DNA from: Agromyces lapidis
GTDB taxonomy: Bacteria > Actinomycetota > Actinomycetes > Actinomycetales > Microbacteriaceae
DNA: 64,000 nucleotides
Reading direction: 5' to 3'
NCBI RefSeq assembly: GCF_009749405.1
Contig: NZ_WBIQ01000002.1
Coordinates: forward strand, 372,001 to 436,000
Position 1 is the first letter of the stretch; each line of letters starts with the position of its first letter. Position numbers and translations under genes: made by a program. The notes beneath the pieces are model-generated. The model saw nothing but the letters and a program-made list of their open reading frames with translations, was not told where the DNA came from and did not search any database. This document shows positions 44,743 to 52,372 of this stretch, piece after piece.

Positions 44743-45174
44743 GTGAGCGAGAAGCAGCCGAAGGCCATGAAGCCGCAGTCCATGAAAGCGGAGACCGCGG
44801 CGAAGAAGCTCGGCATCCTCCTCGACGCCGCGCCCGAGGAGTTCCGGGCCGCCGTGATCACGCGCGACGAGCTCGCCGCGCTGCAGGCCGATCCGCCCGA
44901 GTGGCTCGAGACCCTGCGCCGCGAAGGGCCGCACCCCCGCAACGTGGTCGCCGCGAAACTCGGCGTCTCGAACTCGGGTCTCGCCCGCGGCGGCGTCACC
45001 GAGCCGATCACCACGGCCGAGATCAAGGCCCTCCTCGAGGCGCCGCCCGCGTGGCTCGTGCAGGAGCGTGCCACGCAGGCCGCTGTTCGCGCCGAGAAGA
45101 TCCGCGTCGCCGATCGCGACAAGGAGCGCGCCGCGCGTCGTGCCGCCGGCGGTGGAGGCGGCAGCGGGGTCTGA
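44743..45174 (+). CDS. DUF5997 family protein with a helix-turn-helix-like segment
   Basis: 143 residues from GTG 44743; ATG 44767 (MKPQSMKAETAAKKLG) is an equally good start. The compact domain includes AAKKLGILL, VITRDELAAL and a segment RNVVAAKLGVSNSGLARGGV that reads like a helix-turn-helix, then ITTAEIKALLEAPP and a basic Arg/Ala-rich tail. DUF5997 genes are found divergent from the LysR-effector gene in this family of bacteria. The two starts are 63 bp apart, which must hold both promoters. Confidence 0.75.
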   Translation: MSEKQPKAMKPQSMKAETAAKKLGILLDAAPEEFRAAVITRDELAALQADPPEWLETLRREGPHPRNVVAAKLGVSNSGLARGGVTEPITTAEIKALLEAPPAWLVQERATQAAVRAEKIRVADRDKERAARRAAGGGGGSGV

Positions 45175-45188
45175 CCCGTGCGGCGGGC

Positions 45189-45839
45189 CTACGCGCGCAG
45201 GTCGGCGTAGCGCTCGCGCAGGAAGCCCGCGACGTCGGCGAGCTCGCGCTCGGACACCGAGTGCCCGAGCCCCTCGTAGATGCGAGCGTCGAGCGTCGAG
45301 TGCTCGGGCAGCCACGCCAGCGTTCGCGAGACGGATGCCTCGGGGATCACCTCGTCGTCGGTGCCGCGACCCCAGAACACGTGCGGCGCGAGCCGTGACA
45401 TCCGTTCGTCGCCCTCGCGATCGCCCGGCAGGGCGAAGCCGGCGAGGCTGACCGCGAACGAGAACCGATCGGGCGCCCTTCGCAGCAGTTCGAGCGCCAT
45501 CGCACCGCCTTGGGAGAAGCCGAGGAGGCCGACCGGCTCGGAGCCGGGCACGGCGCGGTCGAGCCAGGCGAGCAGGGCGTCGACGGCTGCGTCGGCACCC
45601 TCCACCGAGAGCTCGGCGCCCTCGGCGAGGAGCGGGAACCACGCGTAGCCGTACCCCGCGAACAGCGGCGCCCGCAGCGAGGCGACGGCGGGCTCGAGCG
45701 GCAGGTACGGCGTGAGCCCGAAGAGGTCGCCCTCGTTCGAGTTGTAGCCGTGCAGCAGCACGAGGAGCGGACGCCCCTCGCGGTCGGCCTGGGAGGCCGA
45801 CCAGAGCACCGCTTCGTCGTCGATCAGCACACTCGTCAT
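45189..45839 (-). CDS. Alpha/beta hydrolase (phospholipase/carboxylesterase type)
   Basis: 216 residues from ATG 45839. Classic motifs: oxyanion region LLVLLHGYNSNEGD, nucleophile elbow GFSQGG (Ser near 109), Asp in GRGTDDEVIP and His in YEGLGHSVSE. The size and motifs match the phospholipase/carboxylesterase family. No signal peptide. It is convergent with DUF5997 and divergent from a NUDIX gene. Confidence 0.9.
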   Translation of the reverse strand: MTSVLIDDEAVLWSASQADREGRPLLVLLHGYNSNEGDLFGLTPYLPLEPAVASLRAPLFAGYGYAWFPLLAEGAELSVEGADAAVDALLAWLDRAVPGSEPVGLLGFSQGGAMALELLRRAPDRFSFAVSLAGFALPGDREGDERMSRLAPHVFWGRGTDDEVIPEASVSRTLAWLPEHSTLDARIYEGLGHSVSERELADVAGFLRERYADLRA

Positions 45840-45875
45840 GCGACAACGCTAGCGGCGTGGGGCAGAATCGAGGGC

Positions 45876-46457
45876 ATGAGCGTGCGCACCCCAGATCCCG
45901 ACTGGAATCCCGGCGACGAGCCCGTCGTGCGTCCACCGGCGAACCCGGGCTGGCTGAGCGACCTCGAGCTCGCCGAGGTGCGCGGCCGGCTGCCGCTGCT
46001 CTACGTCGAAGCCGTGCCGGTGCGCGTCGACGGCCTCGGGCAGGTCACCGAGGTCGGGGTGCTGCTGCGCGCGAACGCCGTCGGCGAGATGACCCGCACG
46101 CTCGTGTCGGGGCGGGTGATGTACGGGGAGACGATCCGCGATGCCCTGTTCCGGCACCTCGAGAAGGATCTCGGGCCGATGGCGTTCCCGCTGCTGCCGG
46201 CGAGCCCGGTGCCGTTCACCGTCGCGGAGTACTTCCCGCTGCCGGGCATCACGCCGTTCACCGACGAACGACAGCACGCGGTGTCGCTCGCCTTCGTCGT
46301 GCCCGTCACCGGCACCTGCGAGCCGCGCCAGGACGCGCTCGAGGTGACCTGGATGACGCCGGCGGAGGCGGTCGGCGAGACGGTCACGAGCGAGATGGAG
46401 GGCGGGCGCGGGCTCCTCGTCAAGCAGGGCCTCGCCTCGGTCGGCGCGCTGCGCTGA
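45876..46457 (+). CDS. NUDIX-fold DUF4916 protein
   Basis: 193 residues from ATG 45876. The fold resembles NUDIX proteins (LPLLYVEAVPVRVDGLGQVTEVGVLLR, GRVMYGETIRDALFRHLEKDLG), but the Nudix box is not canonical: the expected REx2Ex2GU pattern is replaced by RDALFRHLEKDLG. It may bind nucleotides without hydrolysing them. It diverges from the hydrolase gene. Confidence 0.75.
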   Translation: MSVRTPDPDWNPGDEPVVRPPANPGWLSDLELAEVRGRLPLLYVEAVPVRVDGLGQVTEVGVLLRANAVGEMTRTLVSGRVMYGETIRDALFRHLEKDLGPMAFPLLPASPVPFTVAEYFPLPGITPFTDERQHAVSLAFVVPVTGTCEPRQDALEVTWMTPAEAVGETVTSEMEGGRGLLVKQGLASVGALR

Positions 46458-46484
46458 TCGATCGAGGCGGCCCCGCCGCCGGCC

Positions 46485-46988
46485 TCAGCGGACCAGCCGC
46501 ACCTCGTGGATCTCTTCGCCGAGGAACGGCACGTGCTGGTCGGCGCCGTCGGCGGTGAAGCCGTTGCGCGTGTAGAAGCGGTGCGCGCGGGGATTGTCGG
46601 AGGCGACCCAGAGGTAGACCGGGTCGGTGCCGACGGCCGCGTCGAAGAGCTTCTGGCCGATGCCGGTGCCGTGGTAGGCGTCGAGCAGGTAGATGAAGTA
46701 CAGCTCGCGCTCACGGGGGGCGTTCTCGTCGCGGGCGGGGCCCGAGCCGACGAAACCGACGATCTCGCCGTCGACGAGGGCGGCGAACTGCGCGTACTCC
46801 TCGCCGCGCTCGGCGTAGTGGTTCCAGAGCTCGGCCATGCGGCGCGGCGAGAGCTTCTCGAACGCGGCGGAGCTGATCAGGTGGTCGTACGTCTCGTGCC
46901 AGCAGGTCGCGTGAACCCGGCCCAGCGCTTCGACGTCGGAATCGCGGATGGGACGGACGACGACTTCGGCAACGACTTCGGTGCTCAT
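46485..46988 (-). CDS. GNAT acetyltransferase
   Basis: 167 residues from ATG 46988. Motifs VVVRPIRDSDVEALGRVHATCW at the start, LVDGEIVGFVGSG, then the CoA loop LLDAYHGTGIGQKLFDAAV and VASDNPRAHRFYTRNGF. A standalone enzyme of unknown substrate. It diverges from the sigma-factor gene; the shared 148-bp gap holds promoter site A. Confidence 0.9.
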   Translation of the reverse strand: MSTEVVAEVVVRPIRDSDVEALGRVHATCWHETYDHLISSAAFEKLSPRRMAELWNHYAERGEEYAQFAALVDGEIVGFVGSGPARDENAPRERELYFIYLLDAYHGTGIGQKLFDAAVGTDPVYLWVASDNPRAHRFYTRNGFTADGADQHVPFLGEEIHEVRLVR

Positions 46989-47046
46989 GTTCCCGAGACT
47001 AAGCCAGTCCGTCGCCGCCGCGAAATCGAGGACCCCCGACGGATCG

Positions 47047-47073
47047 GGAACCTCGATGGGGCATCCGGACATA
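47047..47073 (+). promoter_or_regulatory. ECF-type promoter A, upstream of the sigma-factor gene
   Basis: GGAAC at 47047-47051, 13 bases, CCGGACATA at 47065-47073. It points towards the sigma factor at 47137 and leaves a leader of about 55-60 bases. The same two boxes at the same spacing recur at 48956-48982 and 48991-49017, which supports autoregulation. Confidence 0.8.
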
Positions 47074-47136
47074 ACACTGCATGGCCACTCTCACGAATCC
47101 GCGATCGGCGGGTCGCCCGGTTAGGCTGGGCCGACC

Positions 47137-47772
47137 ATGGGCGAAGACGGGCGGACCGATGCAGCGCTCTGGCTCGAGGCGACCTCGGGCACAGAGGCGT
47201 CGTTCGGCGTGGTCTTCGACCGCTACCGCGCGCGCATCTTCCGTCGCGCCTACGCGCAGGTGCGCCACGTCCCCGACGCGGAGGACATCGTGGCTGTGGT
47301 GTTCCTCGAGGCCTGGCGACGTCGCAAAGACGTGCGCTTCGTCGACGGCTCGCTGCTGCCGTGGCTGCTCATCGTGACCACCAACGTGACCCTCAACACC
47401 CAGCGCGCCGCGCGGCGGCACAAGCGGCTCCTCGCGGCCATCCCCGCCGCCCCGCACGCCGTCGATCCCGGGCACGAGATCGAGGAGCGCCTCGACGGAG
47501 GTCTCCTCACGGGCCGCCTGCAGGAGGCGCTGCAACGGCTGAACCCGGCCGAGCGCCGCGTGGTCGAGCTGTGCTTCATCGAAGAGCTGCCGCTCGCCGA
47601 CGCGGCGGCCGCGCTCGACGTGCCGCTCGGCTCGGTCAAGTCGCGGCTGTCCCGCGCCCGCCGCAAGCTGCAGGCCGAACTCGGCGACTCGGCGTGGCCC
47701 GGAGAACGGCAGACGAGCGAGGCGCCGGAGCGAAGCGGGCGCGCCCCCGACGGCCTGGAGGTGATCGGATGA
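47137..47772 (+). CDS. ECF-type RNA polymerase sigma factor
   Basis: 211 residues from ATG 47137. Region 2 at about 20-85 (FDRYRARIFRRAYAQVRHVPDAEDIVAVVFLEAWRR with the DAED motif) and region 4 at about 125-185 (LQRLNPAERRVVELCFIEELPLADAAAALDVPLGSVKSRLSRARRKL). A Ser/Gly/Glu tail of about 25 residues follows. It overlaps the next gene by four bases (ATGA), the usual arrangement for an anti-sigma partner. It is preceded by a promoter of the type it probably recognises. Confidence 0.92.
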   Translation: MGEDGRTDAALWLEATSGTEASFGVVFDRYRARIFRRAYAQVRHVPDAEDIVAVVFLEAWRRRKDVRFVDGSLLPWLLIVTTNVTLNTQRAARRHKRLLAAIPAAPHAVDPGHEIEERLDGGLLTGRLQEALQRLNPAERRVVELCFIEELPLADAAAALDVPLGSVKSRLSRARRKLQAELGDSAWPGERQTSEAPERSGRAPDGLEVIG

Positions 47773-48266
47773 CCGGCCCCGAGATGCGCCCCGAGCGCGC
47801 CGACGCGATCCGGGCGATGCTCGTCGAGCATGCACGCACCGAGCCGGCCGTGCGCGTGCGACGACGTCGCAACCGCGTCATCGGCTGGGGCGGCCTCGGC
47901 GTGCTCGCGGTCGGCGTTGCGGCGACCGCTGGCACGATGCTGCTCGCCCCCGGTCCCGTGACCGAGAACGGGTTCGTGCAGTGCCTGAGCGAACCGAGTC
48001 GCAATCCCGACGGCACCTACCCGGGTTCGGGTGCGGCGGTCGCCGAGGGCAGTGGCCTGCCGACCGATCCGATCGAGCTGTGCACGCTGATGTGGGAGCA
48101 GGGCCTCTTCGAGCCCGACTTCGACCCCCTCGCCATGACCAACCCGCCGGGCCGGGTGCCCGACGAGCTGCAGCTCTGCGTCATGGCCGACGGCGCGGCC
48201 GCGGTGGTGCCGTCGCCCAACGAGTCGATCTGCGCCGCGCTGGGCATGGCGCCAGCGACGGACTGA
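47769..48266 (+). CDS. Single-pass membrane protein, putative anti-sigma partner
   Basis: 165 residues from ATG 47769, coupled to the sigma gene. A short cytoplasmic N-terminus (about 35 residues, rich in Arg and acidic residues), one helix (GWGGLGVLAVGVAATAGTMLLA) and an outer domain with four Cys (VQCLSE, ELCTLMW, LQLCVMA, SICAALG) likely in two disulfides. There is no zinc-type anti-sigma motif. The role is inferred only from position and topology. Confidence 0.65.
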   Translation: MTGPEMRPERADAIRAMLVEHARTEPAVRVRRRRNRVIGWGGLGVLAVGVAATAGTMLLAPGPVTENGFVQCLSEPSRNPDGTYPGSGAAVAEGSGLPTDPIELCTLMWEQGLFEPDFDPLAMTNPPGRVPDELQLCVMADGAAAVVPSPNESICAALGMAPATD

Positions 48267-48293
48267 GCGCGGCCGGGCCGACGCCCGCCGGCG

Positions 48294-48902
48294 TTACCCG
48301 ACCGAGCCGGTCGGCCGGAAGACGAGCGACCTGACCCGGTCGTTGAGGCCGCCGAGGCTGCTGCAGTACGGCATGCAGTTCACGCGTGCACCGCTGTAGC
48401 TCGTGGCGGCGTAGGCGGTCGCCCAGCACCCGCTGAGGCCCGTGAGCGAGCTCACCGAGGTGCTCCAGCTCGAGGAGAGCGACGGGAAGCCGAAGCTTGC
48501 GCCCGCGCAGCCGCTCGACCCCCAGAACGTCAGGCTCGAGCCGCCCTTGTCGGCGTCCTTGTAGATGCGCCCGACCGCGATCGAGGCCGTCGCGGCCAAC
48601 CGCGAGTCGGCCGCGGCGACCGAGCGGCGCTCGAGGTATCGCTCGACCTCCTCGATGGACGAGAAGCAGATGGGCTCGGGCGCCTCGAGGCCGAGCTCCT
48701 CGGCCGAGGCCGCGACGCCGATGTCGAGCGCGCAGTGCTCCTCGGCCGCGGCCGGGGCGAGAACCGACCGCTCGATCGAGGCGGAGCCCGTGGCCCGGAC
48801 CTCGGCCGGGGTCTCGGCGCTCGCGGGTATCGCCGGAGCGAGCGCTCCGGTGCTCAGGGCGAGTGCGGCGGCGGCGGTCATGACGGCACGGCGGATCGGC
48901 AT
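48294..48902 (-). CDS. Secreted beta/gamma-crystallin-like protein (peptidase-inhibitor I36 type)
   Basis: 202 residues from ATG 48902. The signal peptide ends near IPASA. After an acidic spacer, the C-terminal 90 residues (IYKDADKGGSSLTFWG, CAGASFGFPSLSSSWSTSVSS, YSGARVNCMPYCSSLGGLNDRVRSL) look like the Greek-key crystallin or metalloproteinase-inhibitor fold, with about four Cys. Its promoter C (48956-48982) matches that of the ECF sigma gene. It could protect the envelope or inhibit proteases; this is inference. Confidence 0.75.
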   Translation of the reverse strand: MPIRRAVMTAAAALALSTGALAPAIPASAETPAEVRATGSASIERSVLAPAAAEEHCALDIGVAASAEELGLEAPEPICFSSIEEVERYLERRSVAAADSRLAATASIAVGRIYKDADKGGSSLTFWGSSGCAGASFGFPSLSSSWSTSVSSLTGLSGCWATAYAATSYSGARVNCMPYCSSLGGLNDRVRSLVFRPTGSVG

Positions 48903-48955
48903 GGAAGGCTCCCTCGGGTCGGATGTGCGCCGTCTCGGAAGACGGGTCGAACAGA

Positions 48956-48982
48956 TATGTCCGGATGCCAGAAGAAAGTTCC
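48956..48982 (-). promoter_or_regulatory. ECF-type promoter C, facing the crystallin-like gene
   Basis: On the minus strand: GGAAC (48982-48978), 13 bases, CCGGACATA (48964-48956). It leaves a leader of about 45-50 bases to ATG 48902. Same boxes and spacing as sites A and B. Confidence 0.8.
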
Positions 48983-48990
48983 GCGAATCG

Positions 48991-49017
48991 GGAACCTTTT
49001 CCGCGCACCCGGACATA
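48991..49017 (+). promoter_or_regulatory. ECF-type promoter B, facing the 38-residue peptide gene
   Basis: GGAAC at 48991-48995, 13 bases, CCGGACATA at 49009-49017. Back to back with site C, eight bases apart. Leader of about 20 bases to ATG 49044, including a purine-rich ribosome-binding site. Confidence 0.8.
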
Positions 49018-49043
49018 CCTGTGATGAGGGAAGGGGAGTGGCG

Positions 49044-49160
49044 ATGCGACGCACGAAGGCGACGGCCACCGCGCTGCTGGCGTTCGCCGCCGCGGCGATG
49101 GTCGCATTGGCGACGGTCGTCGGCGGAGAGATCGGCCGCGCGGTCATGCTGAGCGGCTGA
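49044..49160 (+). CDS. 38-residue hydrophobic peptide
   Basis: Open frame ATG 49044 to TGA 49160: MRRTKATATALLAFAAAAM followed by VALATVVGGEIGRAVMLSG. A basic start and one hydrophobic stretch make it a membrane peptide or a bare signal-like peptide. Ribosome-binding site GGAAGGGGAG lies just upstream, and promoter B directs transcription to it. No family recognised. Confidence 0.55.
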   Translation: MRRTKATATALLAFAAAAMVALATVVGGEIGRAVMLSG

Positions 49161-49257
49161 CGCGGCGCATCGCGACCGACCCGGGCCGAGGGGACGCGGC
49201 CCGATCCCGTCGGGGGACGGGAACGCGGTACGGCGATCGGGGGAACGCCGAACCGCA

Positions 49258-49298
49258 GCAACGGGGCCCGTGGAGTCGAACTCCACGGGCCCCGTTGC
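49258..49298. terminator. 19-bp perfect terminator stem
   Basis: Arms 49258-49276 and 49280-49298 pair perfectly around loop CGA. It lies downstream of the 38-residue peptide gene on the plus strand and of the DEAD-box helicase on the minus strand; the longest perfect stem in the window. Confidence 0.85.
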
Positions 49299-49312
49299 AT
49301 GCTCGGAAGGGC

Positions 49313-50920
49313 TCAGCCCTGCGCGCGCCGATTGCTGCGCGTGTTGCGCGACGGCGAGACGAGGCTGCCCACCCGGATCGGCTGCTTGGCGCCGCCGCGC
49401 GAGCTGCTGCTGCGCTGGGCGCCGGTGGTCTGGCTGCCCCGGCTCTGCCCCGAGCCCTGCTTGGGCGCGTTCGACTTGGTCTCGGCGGGTCGGCCCGAGC
49501 GGTCGCGGCGCGGGGCGCCCGCCGAGACATCCGACTGGCCGGAGCGGCCGCGCCCGCGGCCGCCCTGCGACTGGCCCTGGCGTTCGCTGCCCTGACCCTC
49601 GCGGGCCGCGCGCTTGCCCTGCGACTGGCCCTGGCGTTCGCTGCCCTGACCCTCGCGGGCCGCGCGCTTGCGCTGGGCGTTCGCGCCCTGCGAGCGGCCG
49701 CCGCCCTGCTGCGGCGCAGCCGCGCGGGGAGCGGGCTTCACGTACGGTGCGACGTCGCCGACGAGCTTCACGACCTCGGGGGTGGTGGGCACGGCGGGCG
49801 ACGGGGTCACGGTGATGGCCGCCTTGCGGAGCAGCTGCTTGAGGTCCTGGAGCTGGCCGGGCATCGCGATCGTCACGACGTCGCCCTCGCTGCCGGCGCG
49901 GGCCGTGCGGCCCGAGCGGTGCAGGTACGCCTTGTGCTCCATGGGCGGGTCCACGTGCACCACGAGCTCGATGTCGTCGACGTGGACGCCGCGGGCTGCG
50001 ACATCCGTCGCGACCATGACCTTGGCCGAGCCGTCGGCGAACGCCGCGAGGTTGCGGTCGCGCTGCGGCTGCGAGAGGTTGCCGTGCAGGTCGACGGCGG
50101 GGATGCCCTGCTCGGTGAGCTTCTTCGCGAGCTTCTTCGCGTGGTGCTTCGTGCGCATGAAGAGGATGCGGCGGCCCATGCCGCTCGCGAGCGTCTTCAC
50201 GAGCTCGAACTTCGTGTCGGCGTCCTCGGTGAGGAAGACGTGGTGGGTCATCGCGGCGACGGGCGAGTTGGCCTCGTCGACCGAGTGCAGCACCTCGTTC
50301 TCGAGGTAGCGCTTCACGAGCTTGTCGACCCCGTTGTCGAGGGTCGCCGAGAACAGCAGGCGCTGCCCGCCGCGCGGGGTCTTGTCGAGGATGCGGGTGA
50401 CCACGGGGAGGAATCCGAGGTCGGCCATGTGGTCGGCTTCGTCGAGCACGGTGATCTCGACGGCGTCGAGGTGCACGAAGCCCTGCTTCATGAGGTCCTC
50501 GAGGCGGCCGGGCGCCGCGACGACGATGTCGACGCCGGCTCGCAGCGCCTCGACCTGGCGCTTCTGGTTGATGCCGCCGAAGATCGTGGTGACCTTGAGG
50601 CCGTACGCCTCGGCGAGCGGCTCGATGGTGCGGGCGATCTGGGTGACGAGCTCGCGGGTCGGGGCGAGCACGAGGCCGAGCGGCCGGCCGGCGCGGCGCT
50701 GGCCGCCAGCGAGGGTGGTGCCGAGGCGCGCGACCATGGGCAGCGCGAAGGCGATGGTCTTGCCCGAGCCGGTCTTGCCGCGGCCGAGCACGTCGCGTCC
50801 GGCGAGGGTGTCGGGCAGGGAGTCGGCCTGGATGGGGGTGGGGACGGTCTTGCCGTCGGCCGTCAGGACCGCCACGAGGGGGGCGGGCACGCCGAGCGTT
50901 GCGAAGGTGATGTCGGTCAC
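49313..50920 (-). CDS. DEAD-box RNA helicase with an RGG-like tail
   Basis: 535 residues from ATG 50920. Q motif and Walker A GRGKTGSGKT, motif Ia PTRELV, DEAD motif VLDEADHMADLG, motif III SAT, and the second RecA domain with VATDVAARGVHVD and HRSGRTARAG. The C-terminal 130 residues are low-complexity and rich in Arg/Gly/Gln/Ser (RGRGRSGQS), including a perfect 18-residue duplication (KRAAREGQGSERQGQSQG). Such tails bind RNA and favour condensates. A likely cold- or stress-related RNA helicase. Confidence 0.93.
   Translation of the reverse strand: MTDITFATLGVPAPLVAVLTADGKTVPTPIQADSLPDTLAGRDVLGRGKTGSGKTIAFALPMVARLGTTLAGGQRRAGRPLGLVLAPTRELVTQIARTIEPLAEAYGLKVTTIFGGINQKRQVEALRAGVDIVVAAPGRLEDLMKQGFVHLDAVEITVLDEADHMADLGFLPVVTRILDKTPRGGQRLLFSATLDNGVDKLVKRYLENEVLHSVDEANSPVAAMTHHVFLTEDADTKFELVKTLASGMGRRILFMRTKHHAKKLAKKLTEQGIPAVDLHGNLSQPQRDRNLAAFADGSAKVMVATDVAARGVHVDDIELVVHVDPPMEHKAYLHRSGRTARAGSEGDVVTIAMPGQLQDLKQLLRKAAITVTPSPAVPTTPEVVKLVGDVAPYVKPAPRAAAPQQGGGRSQGANAQRKRAAREGQGSERQGQSQGKRAAREGQGSERQGQSQGGRGRGRSGQSDVSAGAPRRDRSGRPAETKSNAPKQGSGQSRGSQTTGAQRSSSSRGGAKQPIRVGSLVSPSRNTRSNRRAQG
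49563..49670 (-). repeat. Perfect 54-bp tandem duplication in the helicase tail
   Basis: 49563-49616 and 49617-49670 are identical. 54 bp is 18 codons, so the frame is kept and the RNA-binding tail is lengthened. The absence of a single difference suggests a recent event. Confidence 0.9.
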
Positions 50921-51140
50921 TGGTGCCTTTCAGGGCATGGTTCACCGCGCGCCGATGCGATCGGCATCGGACCCGGCGGTGGGAGTGTGGCGAAGGCGCC
51001 GGTCGGCGCATCCGTTCGCCGTATGAGAGTCATCGGGCGGCTCGGTGAGGAGCCCGCCCGGAAGCGTTTCTACGACGCAGGCGGCGCGATCGTCGCGCTC
51101 GCCGTCCGCCAGCATAGCGGATGCCCCTGTGCAGACGCCG

Positions 51141-51770
51141 TCAGCGGGGCATCCGCTCGCCGACCGGAACTTCGACGCGAAGCGTGCTGCCCTCCTGCGC
51201 GAGCGGGCACGACCACGACGGGTCGTAGGCGCACGAGGGGTTGTAGGCGAAGTTGAAGTCGACGACGAGGGTGTCGGTGTCGGCACCCGGTCCGAGGTCG
51301 GCGCCCTTGACCGTGTCGAGCAGGTAGCGGCCGCCGCCGTAGGTGCCGCCCGGTGCGCCCGCGAGCGCGTCCTTCACGGGCAGGAACAGGCCGCCGCCGT
51401 ACCCGGTGAGACGCCAGACGTCGAGCGTGCCGAGGTAGGGCAGCCGCACGGTGCCGACGAGCGCGAACGGGATGACGCCGTCGGTCGCGCTGTCGACGGT
51501 CATCCGCTGCGGCTCCTCGGCGCGGCGCACCTCGAGCTCGAATCGCCAGTCGGGGTCGTAGCGGGCGACGGTGAGGCCGGTGAATCGGGCGCGGTCGTCG
51601 GGCAGCAACGGCGATTGCGGATGCCCCGCGAACAGCTCGTCGCGGCCCGAGATCCAGAGCGCGTGGCCGGCCGCGGGGTCGTGCACGCTGAGCTGGCGCA
51701 CGCCGGCATAGAGGCCGAACACGCGTCGGCGCCAGTCGGCGAGCTGGAGCGCCCCGATGGTGGCGGTCAC
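51141..51770 (-). CDS. DUF1684 family protein (second copy)
   Basis: 209 residues from GTG 51770, overlapping the SRPBCC gene stop (GTGA). It opens with LADWRRRVFGLYAGVRQ and ends with VDFNFAYNPSCAYDPSWSCPLAQEGSTLRVEVPVGE, the conserved DFN.AY.P.CA block shared with the protein at 22855. Function unknown. Left-facing, second of a two-gene unit. Confidence 0.85.
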   Translation of the reverse strand: MTATIGALQLADWRRRVFGLYAGVRQLSVHDPAAGHALWISGRDELFAGHPQSPLLPDDRARFTGLTVARYDPDWRFELEVRRAEEPQRMTVDSATDGVIPFALVGTVRLPYLGTLDVWRLTGYGGGLFLPVKDALAGAPGGTYGGGRYLLDTVKGADLGPGADTDTLVVDFNFAYNPSCAYDPSWSCPLAQEGSTLRVEVPVGERMPR

Positions 51771-52282
51771 GCCGCCCCCGCCGCGGCGGCATCGGCGGTG
51801 CCCGGCGGATCGTACGACCAACCGGGCGCGAGTTCGCGGAGCCGTCTTCCTCGCCACTGCCAGAACAGCCAGGTCGGGTACCAGGCGGCCGGCTCCCAGG
51901 GGCCCGCGCTCGCGAGCAGCCGGTCGCGGTAGAGCGTCCGTCCGTCGGGGAGGGCGGAGACCGCCATCCGGTGATCCCATCGGCGGAACACCGCGAGCGG
52001 CCCGGTGATCGCACCGCCGCCGTCGCGGAGCATCCGCACTCCCTCGGGCAGCCCGCCCGGGTAGTCGATGTCGACGAACTCGTCGCCGGCGGGGTAGCGC
52101 CGGAAGGCGAGGGCGCGTACCCGGTGCCGGCCCTCCGGCCAGACCGGCGGGAGCCCGCCCGGTTCGAGGGACTCGAAGTCGAGCCAGGGCGCGACCACCT
52201 CGCGCAGCACGGCGGGGCTCCGGATGGCACGCCACGCGGCATCCGGCGTGCAGTCGAGCGTGAGTCTCAGGAGCACCCGCAT
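51767..52282 (-). CDS. SRPBCC/START-like protein
   Basis: 171 residues from ATG 52282. Opens MRVLLRLTLDCTPDAAWRAI, typical of the polyketide cyclase/START-like fold, then DIDYPGGLPEGVRM and DGRTLYRDRLLASAGPWEPAAW. Probably a ligand-binding protein; the ligand is unknown. Translationally coupled to the DUF1684 gene. Confidence 0.75.
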   Translation of the reverse strand: MRVLLRLTLDCTPDAAWRAIRSPAVLREVVAPWLDFESLEPGGLPPVWPEGRHRVRALAFRRYPAGDEFVDIDYPGGLPEGVRMLRDGGGAITGPLAVFRRWDHRMAVSALPDGRTLYRDRLLASAGPWEPAAWYPTWLFWQWRGRRLRELAPGWSYDPPGTADAAAAGAA

Positions 52283-52372
52283 GTGCCGAGAGTAGGCCGG
52301 AGCACTCGTCACTGCCAAGGGATCCGGGGCGATTCCCGGCTCACGCGCGGGGCCACCGCCTAGACTCGCGCC

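Noticed and set aside
50921-51140. Gene in the gap upstream of the helicase
   Set aside because: Possible frames are Arg/Thr-rich shadows without ribosome-binding sites or helices; nothing supportable seen.
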